Both the position numbers and the translations under genes were made by a program. From positions 310,001 to 374,000 of the forward strand of contig NZ_JAAOZT010000012.1 in the NCBI RefSeq assembly GCF_011947285.1: DNA of 64,000 nt, written 5' to 3'. The notes beneath the pieces are model-generated. The model was not told the DNA's origin. It saw only the letters and a program-made list of their open reading frames with translations, and searched no databases. Shown one piece after another: positions 10,687-18,886 of this stretch; the stretch's first letter is position 1, and each line of letters starts with the position of its first letter. This DNA comes from Glaciimonas immobilis (GTDB taxonomy: Bacteria; Pseudomonadota; Gammaproteobacteria; Burkholderiales; Burkholderiaceae_D).

Positions 10687-10827
10687 AAAAAAAACCCCGC
10701 GGGCTTGGTAGCCGCGGGGTAAATCCAAACCTTTAGGAGGTGTTGGAGGAGACAAATGAACTATATCGCAGCGCAGCATGACTGTCTGCTTTTTTAATTG
10801 CATAGCAGATATACATAAAACATATAC
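10687..10827 (-). ncRNA. Small-RNA-like element, copy 1 (anti-Shine-Dalgarno, intrinsic terminator)
   Basis: Read on the minus strand, a conserved AT-rich upstream part is followed by TCTCCTCCAACACCTCCT, then a GC-rich hairpin (10695-10719, arms CCCCGCGG/CCGCGGGG) and eight T residues (complement of 10687-10694). The block CACCTCCT matches the anti-Shine-Dalgarno end of 16S rRNA, so the RNA could base-pair with ribosome sites of mRNAs. A second copy lies at 12029-12171 with a different hairpin sequence but the same structure and T-tract, which supports a functional RNA on this strand. The promoter position is not certain. The same DNA read on the plus strand encodes a 13-residue peptide (see 10756). 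Confidence 0.6.
10756..10797 (+). CDS. Possible 13-residue peptide overlapping small-RNA element copy 1
   Basis: On the plus strand an ATG is preceded by two strong ribosome sites (AGGAGG and GGAGGAG) and opens a 13-codon frame, MNYIAAQHDCLLF. Copy 2 of the element keeps this frame with four changes (see 12100). Conservation of the frame could be a by-product of conservation of the minus-strand RNA, whose anti-Shine-Dalgarno stretch is the complement of these ribosome sites. I rank the antisense RNA reading as more likely. Confidence 0.25.
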   Translation: MNYIAAQHDCLLF

Positions 10828-11128
10828 CAATCAACGTTGTGACCCCAGCGCTAGCCCAGGCGCTTCGTTGGGTTCTTGTTCATAATTGGCAAGCCACCGC
10901 AGTAGAGCGCCATCTGGCCTTTATCAGCAGCCTTGAACTCCCCCAGTTCAGTTCAAGCGCAACTAAACGTTTTAAGGTGGTTGTAGAATAGCAAATCGAG
11001 AAAAATTACTATATAGAAACTTTTCAGGATTGCGGTAAAGCGCGCTCACAGTTCGTTTCGTTTATTTCGATTAAAATTGTCCCAGCAGTGGCACGATCCC
11101 ACTTCAAACACAGTACCTGGAGATAGCC
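10828..11128. other. Gap between small-RNA copy 1 and the toxin-antitoxin pair
   Basis: About 300 bases without a gene. It should hold the promoter of the antitoxin gene and possibly that of the minus-strand small RNA. I see no repeat or clear operator. Confidence 0.4.
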
Positions 11129-11596
11129 ATGACCACCGCCACCCTTGATCGCACAGTGCTTCCAGATGAAAAGGGAATTATCGCCGCTGTAGAATCAAGT
11201 CGCCAACTGGCAGCATTTCTTTCGACAAAGTGTGAGACCCAGCGCGTAGAACTAGTTAACGAGTCCGAACAGCGAGAAGTCATAGAAATGCCTACGTTTG
11301 CCCTGCGTCTACTTGGCGAAATTCTCAGCGAACTTGCTTTGGGCAATACCGTTAAAGTGGTTCCCATTCACGCTGAATTGACCAGCCAGGAAGGTGCTGA
11401 CCTGCTCAACGTTTCACGGCCTCATCTGGTGAAGCTGTTAGATGAAGGTGCATTACCTTTCACCAAAACAGGCAAGCATCGTAGAATCAAGTTTGCTGAT
11501 TTGATTGCTTACAAAAAACAGCGTGAGCAAGCGAGTTATTCCGCCATGGATGCGCTGGCTGCGCAAGCCCAGGAGTTTGGAATGGGGTATGAATGA
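11129..11596 (+). CDS. Excisionase-like HTH antitoxin of a PIN toxin pair
   Basis: This 155-residue protein has an excisionase/MerR-like DNA-binding domain near residues 88-132 (LTSQEGADLLNVSRPHLVKL, then an FTKTGKHRRIKFADL wing). Proteins of this type sit directly upstream of PIN-domain proteins and are thought to act as antitoxins and repressors of their own operon. The stop overlaps the ATG of the PIN gene by four bases (ATGA), typical of toxin-antitoxin translational coupling. An intact antitoxin next to a damaged toxin (next entry) suggests a decaying module. Confidence 0.75.
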   Translation: MTTATLDRTVLPDEKGIIAAVESSRQLAAFLSTKCETQRVELVNESEQREVIEMPTFALRLLGEILSELALGNTVKVVPIHAELTSQEGADLLNVSRPHLVKLLDEGALPFTKTGKHRRIKFADLIAYKKQREQASYSAMDALAAQAQEFGMGYE

Positions 11597-12009
11597 GGCA
11601 TTCCTCGTTCACAGCTTTCTATGACGCAAATGTGCTATATCCCGCGCCGCTTCGTGATTTTTTGATGCACCTTGCGCTGACTGGCGCGTACCGAGCGCGC
11701 TGGTCAGCTCTTGTCCATGACGAATGGAAGCGCAATCTTCTCGCAAATCGCTCCGATCTCACACAAGCACAATTGGATCGGACGTCTGCATTAATGGACA
11801 AAGCTGTGCCTGACGCCCTCGTGACTGGCTATGAAAGCCTTATTGAGGGGCTCCAGCTACCAGACGTGGACGATCGGCACGTGCTTGCGGTTGCAATCAT
11901 ACTCACGGAGTTCGATTTGTCCCTGATCCGCAGCGTCGCTGCGACGCCAACCGCATCGGCTTCGCCGGTTCGTTGTGCCTGCTACGCTATCGAGGCTACG
12001 CGCTGTTGA
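11593..12009 (+). pseudogene. PIN-domain toxin truncated and fused to a Tn3 transposase remnant
   Basis: Residues 1 to about 102 match a PIN-domain ribonuclease of the COG1569-like type: FYDANVLYPAPLRDFL carries the first acidic residue and [14 protein letters not shown] the later acidic cluster. Family members continue with a segment like VIVTFNLKDF that holds the last acidic residue. Here, from about 11902, the sequence switches to [10 protein letters not shown] and then loses frame, so that segment is missing. The new sequence matches the N-terminal domain of Tn3 transposases (see 11902-12022). The toxin is probably inactive. It overlaps the antitoxin stop by four bases. Confidence 0.7.
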
Positions 12010-12022
12010 GCGACATGCCGGT
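11902..12022 (+). mobile_element. Tn3-family transposase (tnpA) N-terminal remnant with frameshift
   Basis: Starting at 11902 the translation reads [10 protein letters not shown] and, after a one-frame shift near 11930, [20 protein letters not shown] followed by [12 protein letters not shown]. This is the characteristic start of Tn3-family transposases (the DUF4158-type domain, typical pattern RRRGDHNRLGFAVQLC). The remnant is about 120 bases long and ends abruptly next to the T-tract of small-RNA copy 2. No terminal repeat or rest of the transposase is present here. Confidence 0.7.
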
Positions 12023-12028
12023 ACCGTC

Positions 12029-12171
12029 AAAAAAAAACCCGCTTACTTTTACAAGTAGCGGGATAAATCCAAACCTTTAGGAGGTGTTGTAGGAGACAAA
12101 TGAACTATAACGCAGCGCAGCATAACTGTCCGCTTTTTTAATTGCATAGCAGATATACATAAAACATATAC
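12029..12171 (-). ncRNA. Small-RNA-like element, copy 2
   Basis: This repeats the element at 10687-10827 in the same orientation. The stretch from the ribosome-site complement to the AT-rich end is almost identical, whereas the terminator hairpin differs in sequence (12038-12062, arms CCCGCT-ACTT/AAGTAGCGGG with one bulge) and is again followed by nine T residues on the minus strand. Preserved pairing with changed bases argues for selection on the minus-strand RNA. The two copies bracket the antitoxin/PIN/Tn3 segment. Confidence 0.6.
12100..12141 (+). CDS. Possible 13-residue peptide overlapping small-RNA element copy 2
   Basis: Counterpart of the frame at 10756, reading MNYNAAQHNCPLF after the same ribosome-site-rich leader. 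Four base changes give three amino acid changes, so there is no sign of protein-level constraint. Low confidence. Confidence 0.2.
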   Translation: MNYNAAQHNCPLF

Positions 12172-12253
12172 TGGTCTGCAGGTCCAATGTGATGCCTATC
12201 GCCTTCGGCCCGAACCTTCTCAGCCCTCCGTAATAAACTCGTATGAAATCAAG

Positions 12254-12284
12254 GCGTTACAACCTACGGCTTGTAACGCTTTTT
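12254..12284 (+). terminator. Intrinsic terminator 1 of the prophage-like segment
   Basis: A perfect nine-base stem (GCGTTACAA/TTGTAACGC) with an eight-base loop is followed by TTTTTG. It lies in a gap without a gene. Confidence 0.7.
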
Positions 12285-12657
12285 GTGTGGCCGCCCTCCC
12301 AACGCAATGTCACCGAAGTGTAACTCGCGGGAGGAAATGGATTTTTGGCTATTCGTATGCCCGCTCTTTACTGCATTAGCATTTAAACAAAGTTTGCGCT
12401 TCCTCACAATCTCCGCTATCGTTTGTTTGTCCCTGAGAAAAAGGGGAACAGGTTTAGTCGCCTGACAACACCAGAGCGCACAAACGGCGTAATGCCGTTT
12501 TTTGTGCGTCTGCCTTCGTGCGCCCTCAATGGGCGGCGGTGGCGGGGAAGCCTTCGGGCTTGCTGGATTCTGTGTGTGCCAGTCGACTAACCCTGCTATT
12601 TGCCGCCCACCCCGTTTAGTCGCGGGGAGCGGTTTAACCGCACACAGAGAAAACACA
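12285..12657. other. Prophage-like untranslated region between two terminators and the first small gene
   Basis: The segment has no protein I can support. A second terminator sits at 12476-12509. The arrangement of short hairpin terminators each followed by TTTTTGTG and a GC-rich stretch resembles the immunity/leader region of P4-like satellite phages, where short transcripts stop early. This comparison is from memory and is tentative. Several long frames on the minus strand here look like shadows. Confidence 0.35.
12476..12509 (+). terminator. Intrinsic terminator 2 of the prophage-like segment
   Basis: An AAACGGC/GCCGTTT stem with a five-base loop, extended by GCGCAC/GTGCGT outside, and with TTTTTT in the descending arm. 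It lies about 220 bases after terminator 1 and before the small prophage-like genes. Confidence 0.65.
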
Positions 12658-12855
12658 ATGCCTAACGTTTCGCTTTCCCCGCCCCGTTTACAAATAATCC
12701 AACATCTCCCGATTCCATCCAATGCCGTGACAGCAGTGGTGTCCATGGTTGATGCGCGTACTGTCGATCGTCAGAAGAATGTCCGGGTTGTTTGCCATGA
12801 ACTTGCAACGGATGTTTCCATCGACCTGTTTATATTAATCGGCGGTGCAGCATGA
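12658..12855 (+). CDS. Small hypothetical protein, prophage-like
   Basis: The frame gives 65 residues from the ATG at 12658 (MPNVSLSPPRLQIIQHLPIP). It extends upstream without a stop to 12502, but the longer N-terminus is Gly-rich and looks like translated leader. It overlaps the next gene by four bases (ATGA), which supports real, coupled translation. I do not recognise the family. Short unknown genes of this kind are common in prophage and satellite early regions. Confidence 0.4.
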   Translation: MPNVSLSPPRLQIIQHLPIPSNAVTAVVSMVDARTVDRQKNVRVVCHELATDVSIDLFILIGGAA

Positions 12856-12880
12856 CCAAGCGGCGGTGCAGCTTGACCAA
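12841..12880. repeat. Tandem 21-base duplication across a start codon
   Basis: GGCGGTGCAGCATGACCAA at 12841-12859 recurs as GGCGGTGCAGCTTGACCAA at 12862-12880. The first unit carries the ATG of the gene at 12852; the second has TTG in its place, which is also a usable start. Confidence 0.8.
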
Positions 12881-13274
12881 ACCCACGCCTCTACAGCATG
12901 GGCCAGTTATACCAAAAGCTAATCCCCATTTTCGCAGCGTAGAACGCGCACCGTATGAGATGGGCTTTCTACTCAAAGCTATTGCTAACGATGTTTCATC
13001 CTTTGCGCTAATCACCGATGATCAGGCACTGGAAGCAGAAGCCATCGCCAGGCACGCAGACAACGCGCAGGAGGTTATATCCCGCGGACTGGAAGCGATT
13101 GGCGAGGTCCTGTCTATTGCGGCGTGCAATGCAGAATCAACGGTGAACGGCAGCACCGTTTCCGCGATAGGAGAAATTATCCGACACCTGACGGTCGAAG
13201 CCCAACTAATGCGCGACATGGGCGGTTTGATGACAGACACGGTAGCGGCCCACCAAAAAAGGCGCGCGCAATAA
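12852..13274 (+). CDS. Prophage-like hypothetical protein
   Basis: This 140-residue protein is largely helical. Its C-terminal half (AIGEVLSIAACNAES to IRHLTVEAQLMRDM) resembles a family of small proteins found in beta- and gammaproteobacterial prophages; the function of that family is unknown to me. The N-terminal codons contain a tandem 21-base duplication (12841-12880), so the start may have moved. It overlaps the preceding frame by four bases. It ends the prophage-like segment. Confidence 0.55.
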   Translation: MTKRRCSLTKPTPLQHGPVIPKANPHFRSVERAPYEMGFLLKAIANDVSSFALITDDQALEAEAIARHADNAQEVISRGLEAIGEVLSIAACNAESTVNGSTVSAIGEIIRHLTVEAQLMRDMGGLMTDTVAAHQKRRAQ

Positions 13275-13320
13275 CTGTGATCAACGCAGCAGCAACTGTC
13301 TAATTCACGGTTGCGCTGCT

Positions 13321-13380
13321 CAAGCAAAAAAGTAACTGGCTTTCGGGCCACTTCCGACCAGCATCCACGGAGCACTAACC
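13321..13380 (-). repeat. Solo end of the dispersed repeat family
   Basis: The stretch from AAAAAAGTAACTGGC to ATCCACGGAGCACTAACC matches one end of the repeats at 19585-20745 (best to the inverted copy). It lies exactly between the prophage-like segment and the autotransporter gene. Confidence 0.75.
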
Positions 13381-13459
13381 GGGTCAGTAACCAAACAGTC
13401 AAACCAATTCAGCAATACCTGATAAGAAATTTAATTCATACTTCAAATATCAGCGCGCG

Positions 13460-16318
13460 CTAATTAAAAATCAAATTAAATCCAACAGAAACTACATTAT
13501 TACGTAACCCCCCTCGCCCGAACTGGCCATCAAAGTTGGCAAACGTACTCCACTGGCGATTGATCGCCGTTGAAATACCAGCACCGCTCCATCCCGAATT
13601 ACGCGACAGGCCGATTCCCTGTACCGAGAAAGTACTGCCCGGCGCGCCGGTAAAGGCGGCGGTAAAATCCAGATTTCCGTTAGAAAATGCATGCTGCCAT
13701 GCCGCATAAGCCTGCAGGCTACTTCTACCGCCAAACCAATCGAGATTAGCCTGAGCGCGTACGCCTAATGCGGACGCGATTTGATGATAAGCCTGACTGT
13801 TCGCCATTAATCCAAAACTTCCTCCGGACTCAATAAAGCCGCCACGCTTTAAACGATCATAAGAAACCCCTGCAAATGGTAAGAGCGTTACTGCATGCGA
13901 CACCGCTACTGCAAAACCTGACTCGACATAGGCTGAAATCATCGTATCGTCATGATTTGCGTTTAGATTCTCGACCTCCGTTCCGGCATAAGCGGTACGC
14001 GTAACTTTGCTTGTTATCAGCGCAAAGCCGGTTCGCGCGGATACATAACTACCGCCAGCATCGTCGTCAGAATGTGCGCCCCGATCACTTAGTGCGTAGC
14101 GTCCATATAGGGAAACTCCCACACTGTTACTTTTAGCGTTGCCGCCGGAATGATCGAAACTCGCCTGGCTATCCGCGTACGATAATGCAGCACCAACAAT
14201 GGCCTGATCATTAAGGGGCGTATCCACGCCAAACTGACCGCCTGCCATGGAGGTTGTGGCACCTGCAAAATCGGGATCAGTGAGCTTGCCCGACGCGCCT
14301 GTAACGTTGGCCCATAAACCCGCCGTTATCCGCTTATCCTGACTGCCCAATTGCGATAGACGATTTGAAAGATTCCGATTGACAGCTTGCGATTGCTGAA
14401 AAGTCAACGCTTGAGCGGACGCATGAATTTGGCCCGACAAACTATCCAGCGATACCGCTAATGCCGCAGCGGTAGGTATCCACTGCACCGCAGCGGCACT
14501 AGCCATCATCGCCGCGCCGGTGCCGCCAGTTTGCCCCTTGGTCACCATCGCATCCATTGCTGTCATCGCCTGTTCTACATTGGCGGCGCTGTTGAGGGTG
14601 CTTTGGCGGGCGGAAGCCGATTGTACCGCTGCCGTCATAGAACCCCGGCTCAAAGTAAGATCCACCTCTTTAGGTAAATATGTGACCTGAGCATTAATCA
14701 GTGGCGGGAAAGCCCCGCCAACAGTTTGAAATCCAACGTCACTAAAAGTATTTACTACAGCTATGCCCGCAGTGATGATCTTTTGAGGCACGCCTTTAGC
14801 ATGCGCGGTGACGTAAACCGCCGCATCCGGATTACCTGCCGGTACCGTTGCGACTAAATGCGATCCCCCTAAGTTCACGGTACCGCCCACGGTCATAATT
14901 GCATTAATGTCGTTAGCAAATACCGCATTGGCAAATGCAGTGTAACTACCGGAGATGGTGAGGCCGCTGCCGATGTTACTCAACCGTCCGTTGCTGGTCA
15001 CATTATTGGCGATCAATCCCCCGCTTCCCGCCAGGTTGCCGCCCACATCAATCTGCACCGGCGAAGTGATCGATCCTGTGATGTTCAGGGTTCCGTTCGC
15101 TATCTTATTAGTGCCGGTGTATGTGTTGACACCAGATAAGGTCAGCGCACCCGTGCCGTCTTTGACCAAGCCCGCATCGCCACCTATCGCGTTGCTAAAG
15201 GTTGAGGAGACTGTATCGAAATTGACGATTACATTTGGGCCAAGGGCTAGGCTTTGGGTGAATAATGCAGGTCCGTTAGCGGCCTTGCTGGCGTTGAGCA
15301 ACCCCCATCCGTACGTAGCCGTATCATTCATGTCAGTCGCCGTAGATAGGATAGTCTGACGCAACAGATCAGCATTCATCCATGGATAGGCTTGCTGCAC
15401 CATGGCTATCGCGCCGGTCACCATTGGCGTGGAAAACGAAGTGCCATACACCCGCCCTCCCGCACTCAAAGAGACAAAATCACCCGGCGCAGCTAAACAC
15501 CAATTGGCCGCAACACCGCACTTATTCGCGTAACTGGCACTCGTGCCGGGCACGGTATCGGCACTTGAATAAGCTTGAGTGCCGCCAACCGTATTTACCG
15601 CTGTGACCGCTAGCCAGCCCTTTTGCAAATCCGGATACAGCGAGGGCAAACCCGCCGTCAATGTCGGTTGTGCGTTTGAACCATTACCTGTTGCCCAAAC
15701 CACTAACCCATTTTTTGCAACGACCGGTTGGTAGAGATTGTAGTAGGTGGCGCTATCGGCCGGGACGGAGATAGAACCGACGCCATTAGACTGATTGAAT
15801 ATCCTCACACCTTTGTTAAAAAGATAGGTGTAAATATCAGGATTCAATGCGAGTTCCCCCGTTCTGGTACCGGCAGCAACACCTTGAATTTGTACGCCAG
15901 GGGCAATGCCGACATTGGTGCCTGCCAACGCTTCAGCTACCGCTGTACCGTGTTGATCACCATTGCCGCTGGCACCGATAAAACCGCCGCTGCTGTTGGT
16001 GCCAGGAGCGGTATATACCGACTTGGTTATGCGACCGCCAAGCTCAGGATCGGAGACATTAAAGTCCGTATCCACCACACCCACCGTCACGCCGGCTCCT
16101 GTAATGCCTTGCGCCCGTGCCGGTCCCACATTGCTGGGATCGCTCGTATTGTAAGGAACGGGGTGATATACCCTTTGAGGGGCTAAGGTGCCACCAATCG
16201 GTGTAACGGTTGAGGGGGTTTGACTTCCACCGCCACCTCCCCCGCAACCCGAGACGAGGATGGATACCACAAGCGGAACGGCGGCGACCGGAAGATAAGC
16301 TCTGCGCTTAGAAAGCAT
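13460..16318 (-). CDS. Subtilisin-like (S8) autotransporter serine protease with lipoprotein signal
   Basis: This 952-residue protein has three parts. The N-terminus is a lipoprotein signal peptide with lipobox LVSGC (Cys25) and a Gly-rich spacer. The S8 protease domain follows, with Asp83 (VVDTDF), His123 (GDQHGT) and Ser294 (GTSFSTP) as the likely triad. A passenger linker with one PATR-type repeat (GTGALTLSGVNTYTGTNK) leads to a C-terminal 12-strand beta-barrel of about 280 residues ending in Phe-Asn (VGFNLIFN). It should be exported, anchored in the outer membrane and expose the protease on the surface. Lipidated protease autotransporters such as SphB1 and NalP process other surface proteins; a similar role here is inferred. 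A GAGG site precedes the ATG. Confidence 0.92.
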   Translation of the reverse strand: MLSKRRAYLPVAAVPLVVSILVSGCGGGGGGSQTPSTVTPIGGTLAPQRVYHPVPYNTSDPSNVGPARAQGITGAGVTVGVVDTDFNVSDPELGGRITKSVYTAPGTNSSGGFIGASGNGDQHGTAVAEALAGTNVGIAPGVQIQGVAAGTRTGELALNPDIYTYLFNKGVRIFNQSNGVGSISVPADSATYYNLYQPVVAKNGLVVWATGNGSNAQPTLTAGLPSLYPDLQKGWLAVTAVNTVGGTQAYSSADTVPGTSASYANKCGVAANWCLAAPGDFVSLSAGGRVYGTSFSTPMVTGAIAMVQQAYPWMNADLLRQTILSTATDMNDTATYGWGLLNASKAANGPALFTQSLALGPNVIVNFDTVSSTFSNAIGGDAGLVKDGTGALTLSGVNTYTGTNKIANGTLNITGSITSPVQIDVGGNLAGSGGLIANNVTSNGRLSNIGSGLTISGSYTAFANAVFANDINAIMTVGGTVNLGGSHLVATVPAGNPDAAVYVTAHAKGVPQKIITAGIAVVNTFSDVGFQTVGGAFPPLINAQVTYLPKEVDLTLSRGSMTAAVQSASARQSTLNSAANVEQAMTAMDAMVTKGQTGGTGAAMMASAAAVQWIPTAAALAVSLDSLSGQIHASAQALTFQQSQAVNRNLSNRLSQLGSQDKRITAGLWANVTGASGKLTDPDFAGATTSMAGGQFGVDTPLNDQAIVGAALSYADSQASFDHSGGNAKSNSVGVSLYGRYALSDRGAHSDDDAGGSYVSARTGFALITSKVTRTAYAGTEVENLNANHDDTMISAYVESGFAVAVSHAVTLLPFAGVSYDRLKRGGFIESGGSFGLMANSQAYHQIASALGVRAQANLDWFGGRSSLQAYAAWQHAFSNGNLDFTAAFTGAPGSTFSVQGIGLSRNSGWSGAGISTAINRQWSTFANFDGQFGRGGLRNNVVSVGFNLIFN

Positions 16319-17333
16319 TAAAACCTCGTATTGGATGTGGATGAACTCACCTCAATGAGTGTGCAAATCGTCGATCTGCACATGATGCCAGACGCGAAAA
16401 TCGTTGTTTTTTGGATGAAACCGAGGAGTTGATTTTGACGGAATATTTTCCGACGCAAGGTGACAAATTGCTCCGCTTATTTTTTTGCGAAGTAACGATG
16501 CAGGGGCATCGTCGCACTTCTTATCTTAGGATAATAAAGTCAGGAGCGCGGTCATGGCAATACAATTAAATAAAAATATGTGACGAGCAATAGTTTAAGG
16601 ACTGCGCCAAAGAACATAAAATTTCGTGGAGGACATTGACCGGCTTCATGAAGTTTTTACAGAGGATAGTAAACCGCTCACTAAATACATTAATTGGAAA
16701 AATAAAGGTCACCCTGTGATTTCCTACATGCAATAAAATGTGATTCATAATTTCGTTCAGAAAGCTAATGACTTGATCGCGCCGCGGCTAAGTGGGGCAT
16801 AACAGGCGTGGGCCAGCCAGAAATTGGGGGATATTATTATTTTGAGTGCCTATAGCGATGATTTTTACATCACCTTCTTCAGGGGTCAATTCTTAGGCGC
16901 AATGTTGCCAGAACTAAATACAATGTTGTCAGTCGAATCCGATTGCAATCAATATTTTTTTCCTCTCGATCCCCGCCTTTGGAGGCGGCGTTAACCAATG
17001 TTGTGAAATTGCATCACTTTGGACGCCGACCGTTTTGGCAAGCGCGAATGTTTGAACCGGATGGGACAGACAGAGTGTTGGATAGGTGAGGTGAAAACGT
17101 ATCAAAAGGCGATTGAAACTGCGACTAACTACAACGTTATATCCCGCCTTATATTCTTACTCTGTCGGATACATATTTTGGTTCTTGATTTTATCGTTTA
17201 GGCACTAATTTTCCCAATCTAAAAGTAGCAGCTATTCCGCCTGAGAAATAGTGGGTCCCGAAGCCGAAAATCCGGCACTTTTCCTCTCTTCGGTAAAAAA
17301 TAATGATTTATAGCTTGTCACCCTCACAAATTA
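16319..17333. other. Kilobase intergenic region with decayed coding traces
   Basis: No intact gene is supported. The plus strand from 16626 to 16736 reads as 36 codons of hydrophilic, protein-like sequence (VEDIDRLHEVFTEDSKPL to WKNKGHPVISYMQ) without a good start. A second stretch near 16810-16993 is open and ends in FPLDPRLWRRR. Both look like remnants of lost genes, family unknown. The region also carries the divergent promoters of the autotransporter and the MFS exporter. Confidence 0.35.
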
Positions 17334-18575
17334 ATGAAAAAAATATCCTCCCTTAACCGGGCGACGTTAATGTTCCCGCTGGCACTGGTGCTATTTGAAT
17401 TTTCGGTCTACATCGCCAATGACATGATTCAGCCGGGCATGCTAACGGTCACCAGAGAATTCAATGCGAGCGAGGCCTGGATGGCTTCTGCCATGACCGC
17501 CTTTTTATTGGGTGGCGCATTATTCCAGTGGCTGTTTGGCCCCTTGTCCGACCGGATCGGACGGCGCCCGGTGATGCTGGGCGGCACTGTGTTTTTTATC
17601 ATCGCATGCCTCGCAACTTTATTCTCCAATAGTATCGAAAGCTTCATCATTTTGCGGGTCATACAGGGAATCGGACTGTGTTTTATTTCATCGGTAGGCT
17701 ACGCTGTGGTGCAAGAAGCATTTGAGGAAAAGGCGGCGGTCAAAGTTACCGCAATGATGGCCAATGTCGCGTTGATCGCCCCGCTGATCGGACCGGTGGC
17801 AGGGGCATTCATGATTGGATTGTGGCCCTGGAGAATGGTATTTGTATTCATCGCGGCGGTGTCGACCATCGCATTGATCGGACTGGCCTTGCACATGCCC
17901 GAGACCGTCCAGCCGCGTAAAGAGAAATTACCGCTAAGTCACATCTGGCATGACTACTGCGCCGTGTTTCGCAATCGTTACTTTTTGATGGGTGCCCTGT
18001 GTATTCCCCTGCTGGCTGTGCCGTTAATCGGCTGGATCGCGATGTCGCCGCTGATTTTGGTGGCAGATGGACACTTGAGCGTCATCGAATATGGGTTATG
18101 GCAAATCCCTGTTTTTGGGAGTCTGATCGCTGGCAATCTGGTTCTCGCCATGCAAGCAGATCGGTGGCGCCTTGGAACGTCGGTCGGGTATGCGCTGTAT
18201 CCCATTGGGTGCGGCATTGCCGTCATGTTGCTGGGTGCTGCCCTATTCAAGACGCCTTACTTTTTGGTCTTGGGTATCAGTCTGATTTCGTTCGGCGAGG
18301 GATTGTCAGTGGCGGTAATGGTGCGCTTTACGCTAACCGAAAGCGATATATCAAAAGGCACTGTCGCTGCAGCCATGGGCATCGTGAGCATGCTAATGTA
18401 CGGGATCGGCATAGAGCTTTATAAGTTACTTTACTTATTTACGGGGATGATGGGCTTTGCGTTACTGTCGACAGCGGTCGCCTTGCTATATTGGCGTCTG
18501 TCCGGCAAAGTGGTGCGACGCGCCATGGCGGCGCGCGTTACCGGTCATGGCACCGCGCAAGGATCGGCGCGATGA
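17334..18575 (+). CDS. mdfA: MdfA-like multidrug MFS exporter
   Basis: This 413-residue inner-membrane protein has twelve predicted membrane segments and the MFS motif A (GPLSDRIGRRPVML) between segments 2 and 3. Length and the N-terminal layout (acidic FEFSVYIANDM in the first helix, comparable to the Glu of MdfA helix 1) match the MdfA/Cmr family of proton-driven drug exporters (E. coli MdfA is 410 residues). Motif C (GLIGPVAGA-like: APLIGPVAGAFM) marks an antiporter. The ribosome site is weak. It stands alone as a single gene. The symbol is by family resemblance. Confidence 0.8.
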   Translation: MKKISSLNRATLMFPLALVLFEFSVYIANDMIQPGMLTVTREFNASEAWMASAMTAFLLGGALFQWLFGPLSDRIGRRPVMLGGTVFFIIACLATLFSNSIESFIILRVIQGIGLCFISSVGYAVVQEAFEEKAAVKVTAMMANVALIAPLIGPVAGAFMIGLWPWRMVFVFIAAVSTIALIGLALHMPETVQPRKEKLPLSHIWHDYCAVFRNRYFLMGALCIPLLAVPLIGWIAMSPLILVADGHLSVIEYGLWQIPVFGSLIAGNLVLAMQADRWRLGTSVGYALYPIGCGIAVMLLGAALFKTPYFLVLGISLISFGEGLSVAVMVRFTLTESDISKGTVAAAMGIVSMLMYGIGIELYKLLYLFTGMMGFALLSTAVALLYWRLSGKVVRRAMAARVTGHGTAQGSAR

Positions 18576-18886
18576 ATCCGGTACACGATCAACATGCAAG
18601 ACGCTGCGAAGAGACGGACTACAGGTATTGATAAGCTGCCCAATATTATTTATATGCTGGCACAGGCTGGCGCGGAAAGCGCACAATGTATCGAGGTGAT
18701 TTCCATGCCATGCTTTGATGAGGTTACACCAATCGCCGTTGCGGCGTTGTGCTGCATCAAAGGTAGCATGGGTTTGTCATGGGTTTGTCATGGGTTTGTC
18801 ACCATATCGCCATAACCTTTTCCTCACGCATTAGTGTTGGTGTTTGCCACTAATATTCCTTCGCACTTTTTAATGAAAGAGATATC
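18576..18886. other. Intergenic gap with triple 11-base repeat
   Basis: About 310 bases without a supported gene. The only notable element is the three-fold repeat at 18767-18799. Short frames here lack ribosome sites and family character. Confidence 0.4.
18767..18799. repeat. Three perfect tandem copies of CATGGGTTTGT
   Basis: Three identical 11-base units lie head to tail upstream of the DJ-1/PfpI gene. The period is close to one helical turn. Similar 11-base duplications are seen at 44830 and 52691. Confidence 0.95.

Noticed and set aside
12264-12746. 160-residue minus-strand frame over the prophage-like region
   Set aside because: It runs across two terminator hairpins and against the direction of the neighbouring genes, with low-complexity Pro/Lys/Arg sequence. 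It looks like a shadow frame.
17019-17201. 60-residue frame upstream of the MFS exporter
   Set aside because: No ribosome site and no recognisable family; probably random open frame in a decayed region.
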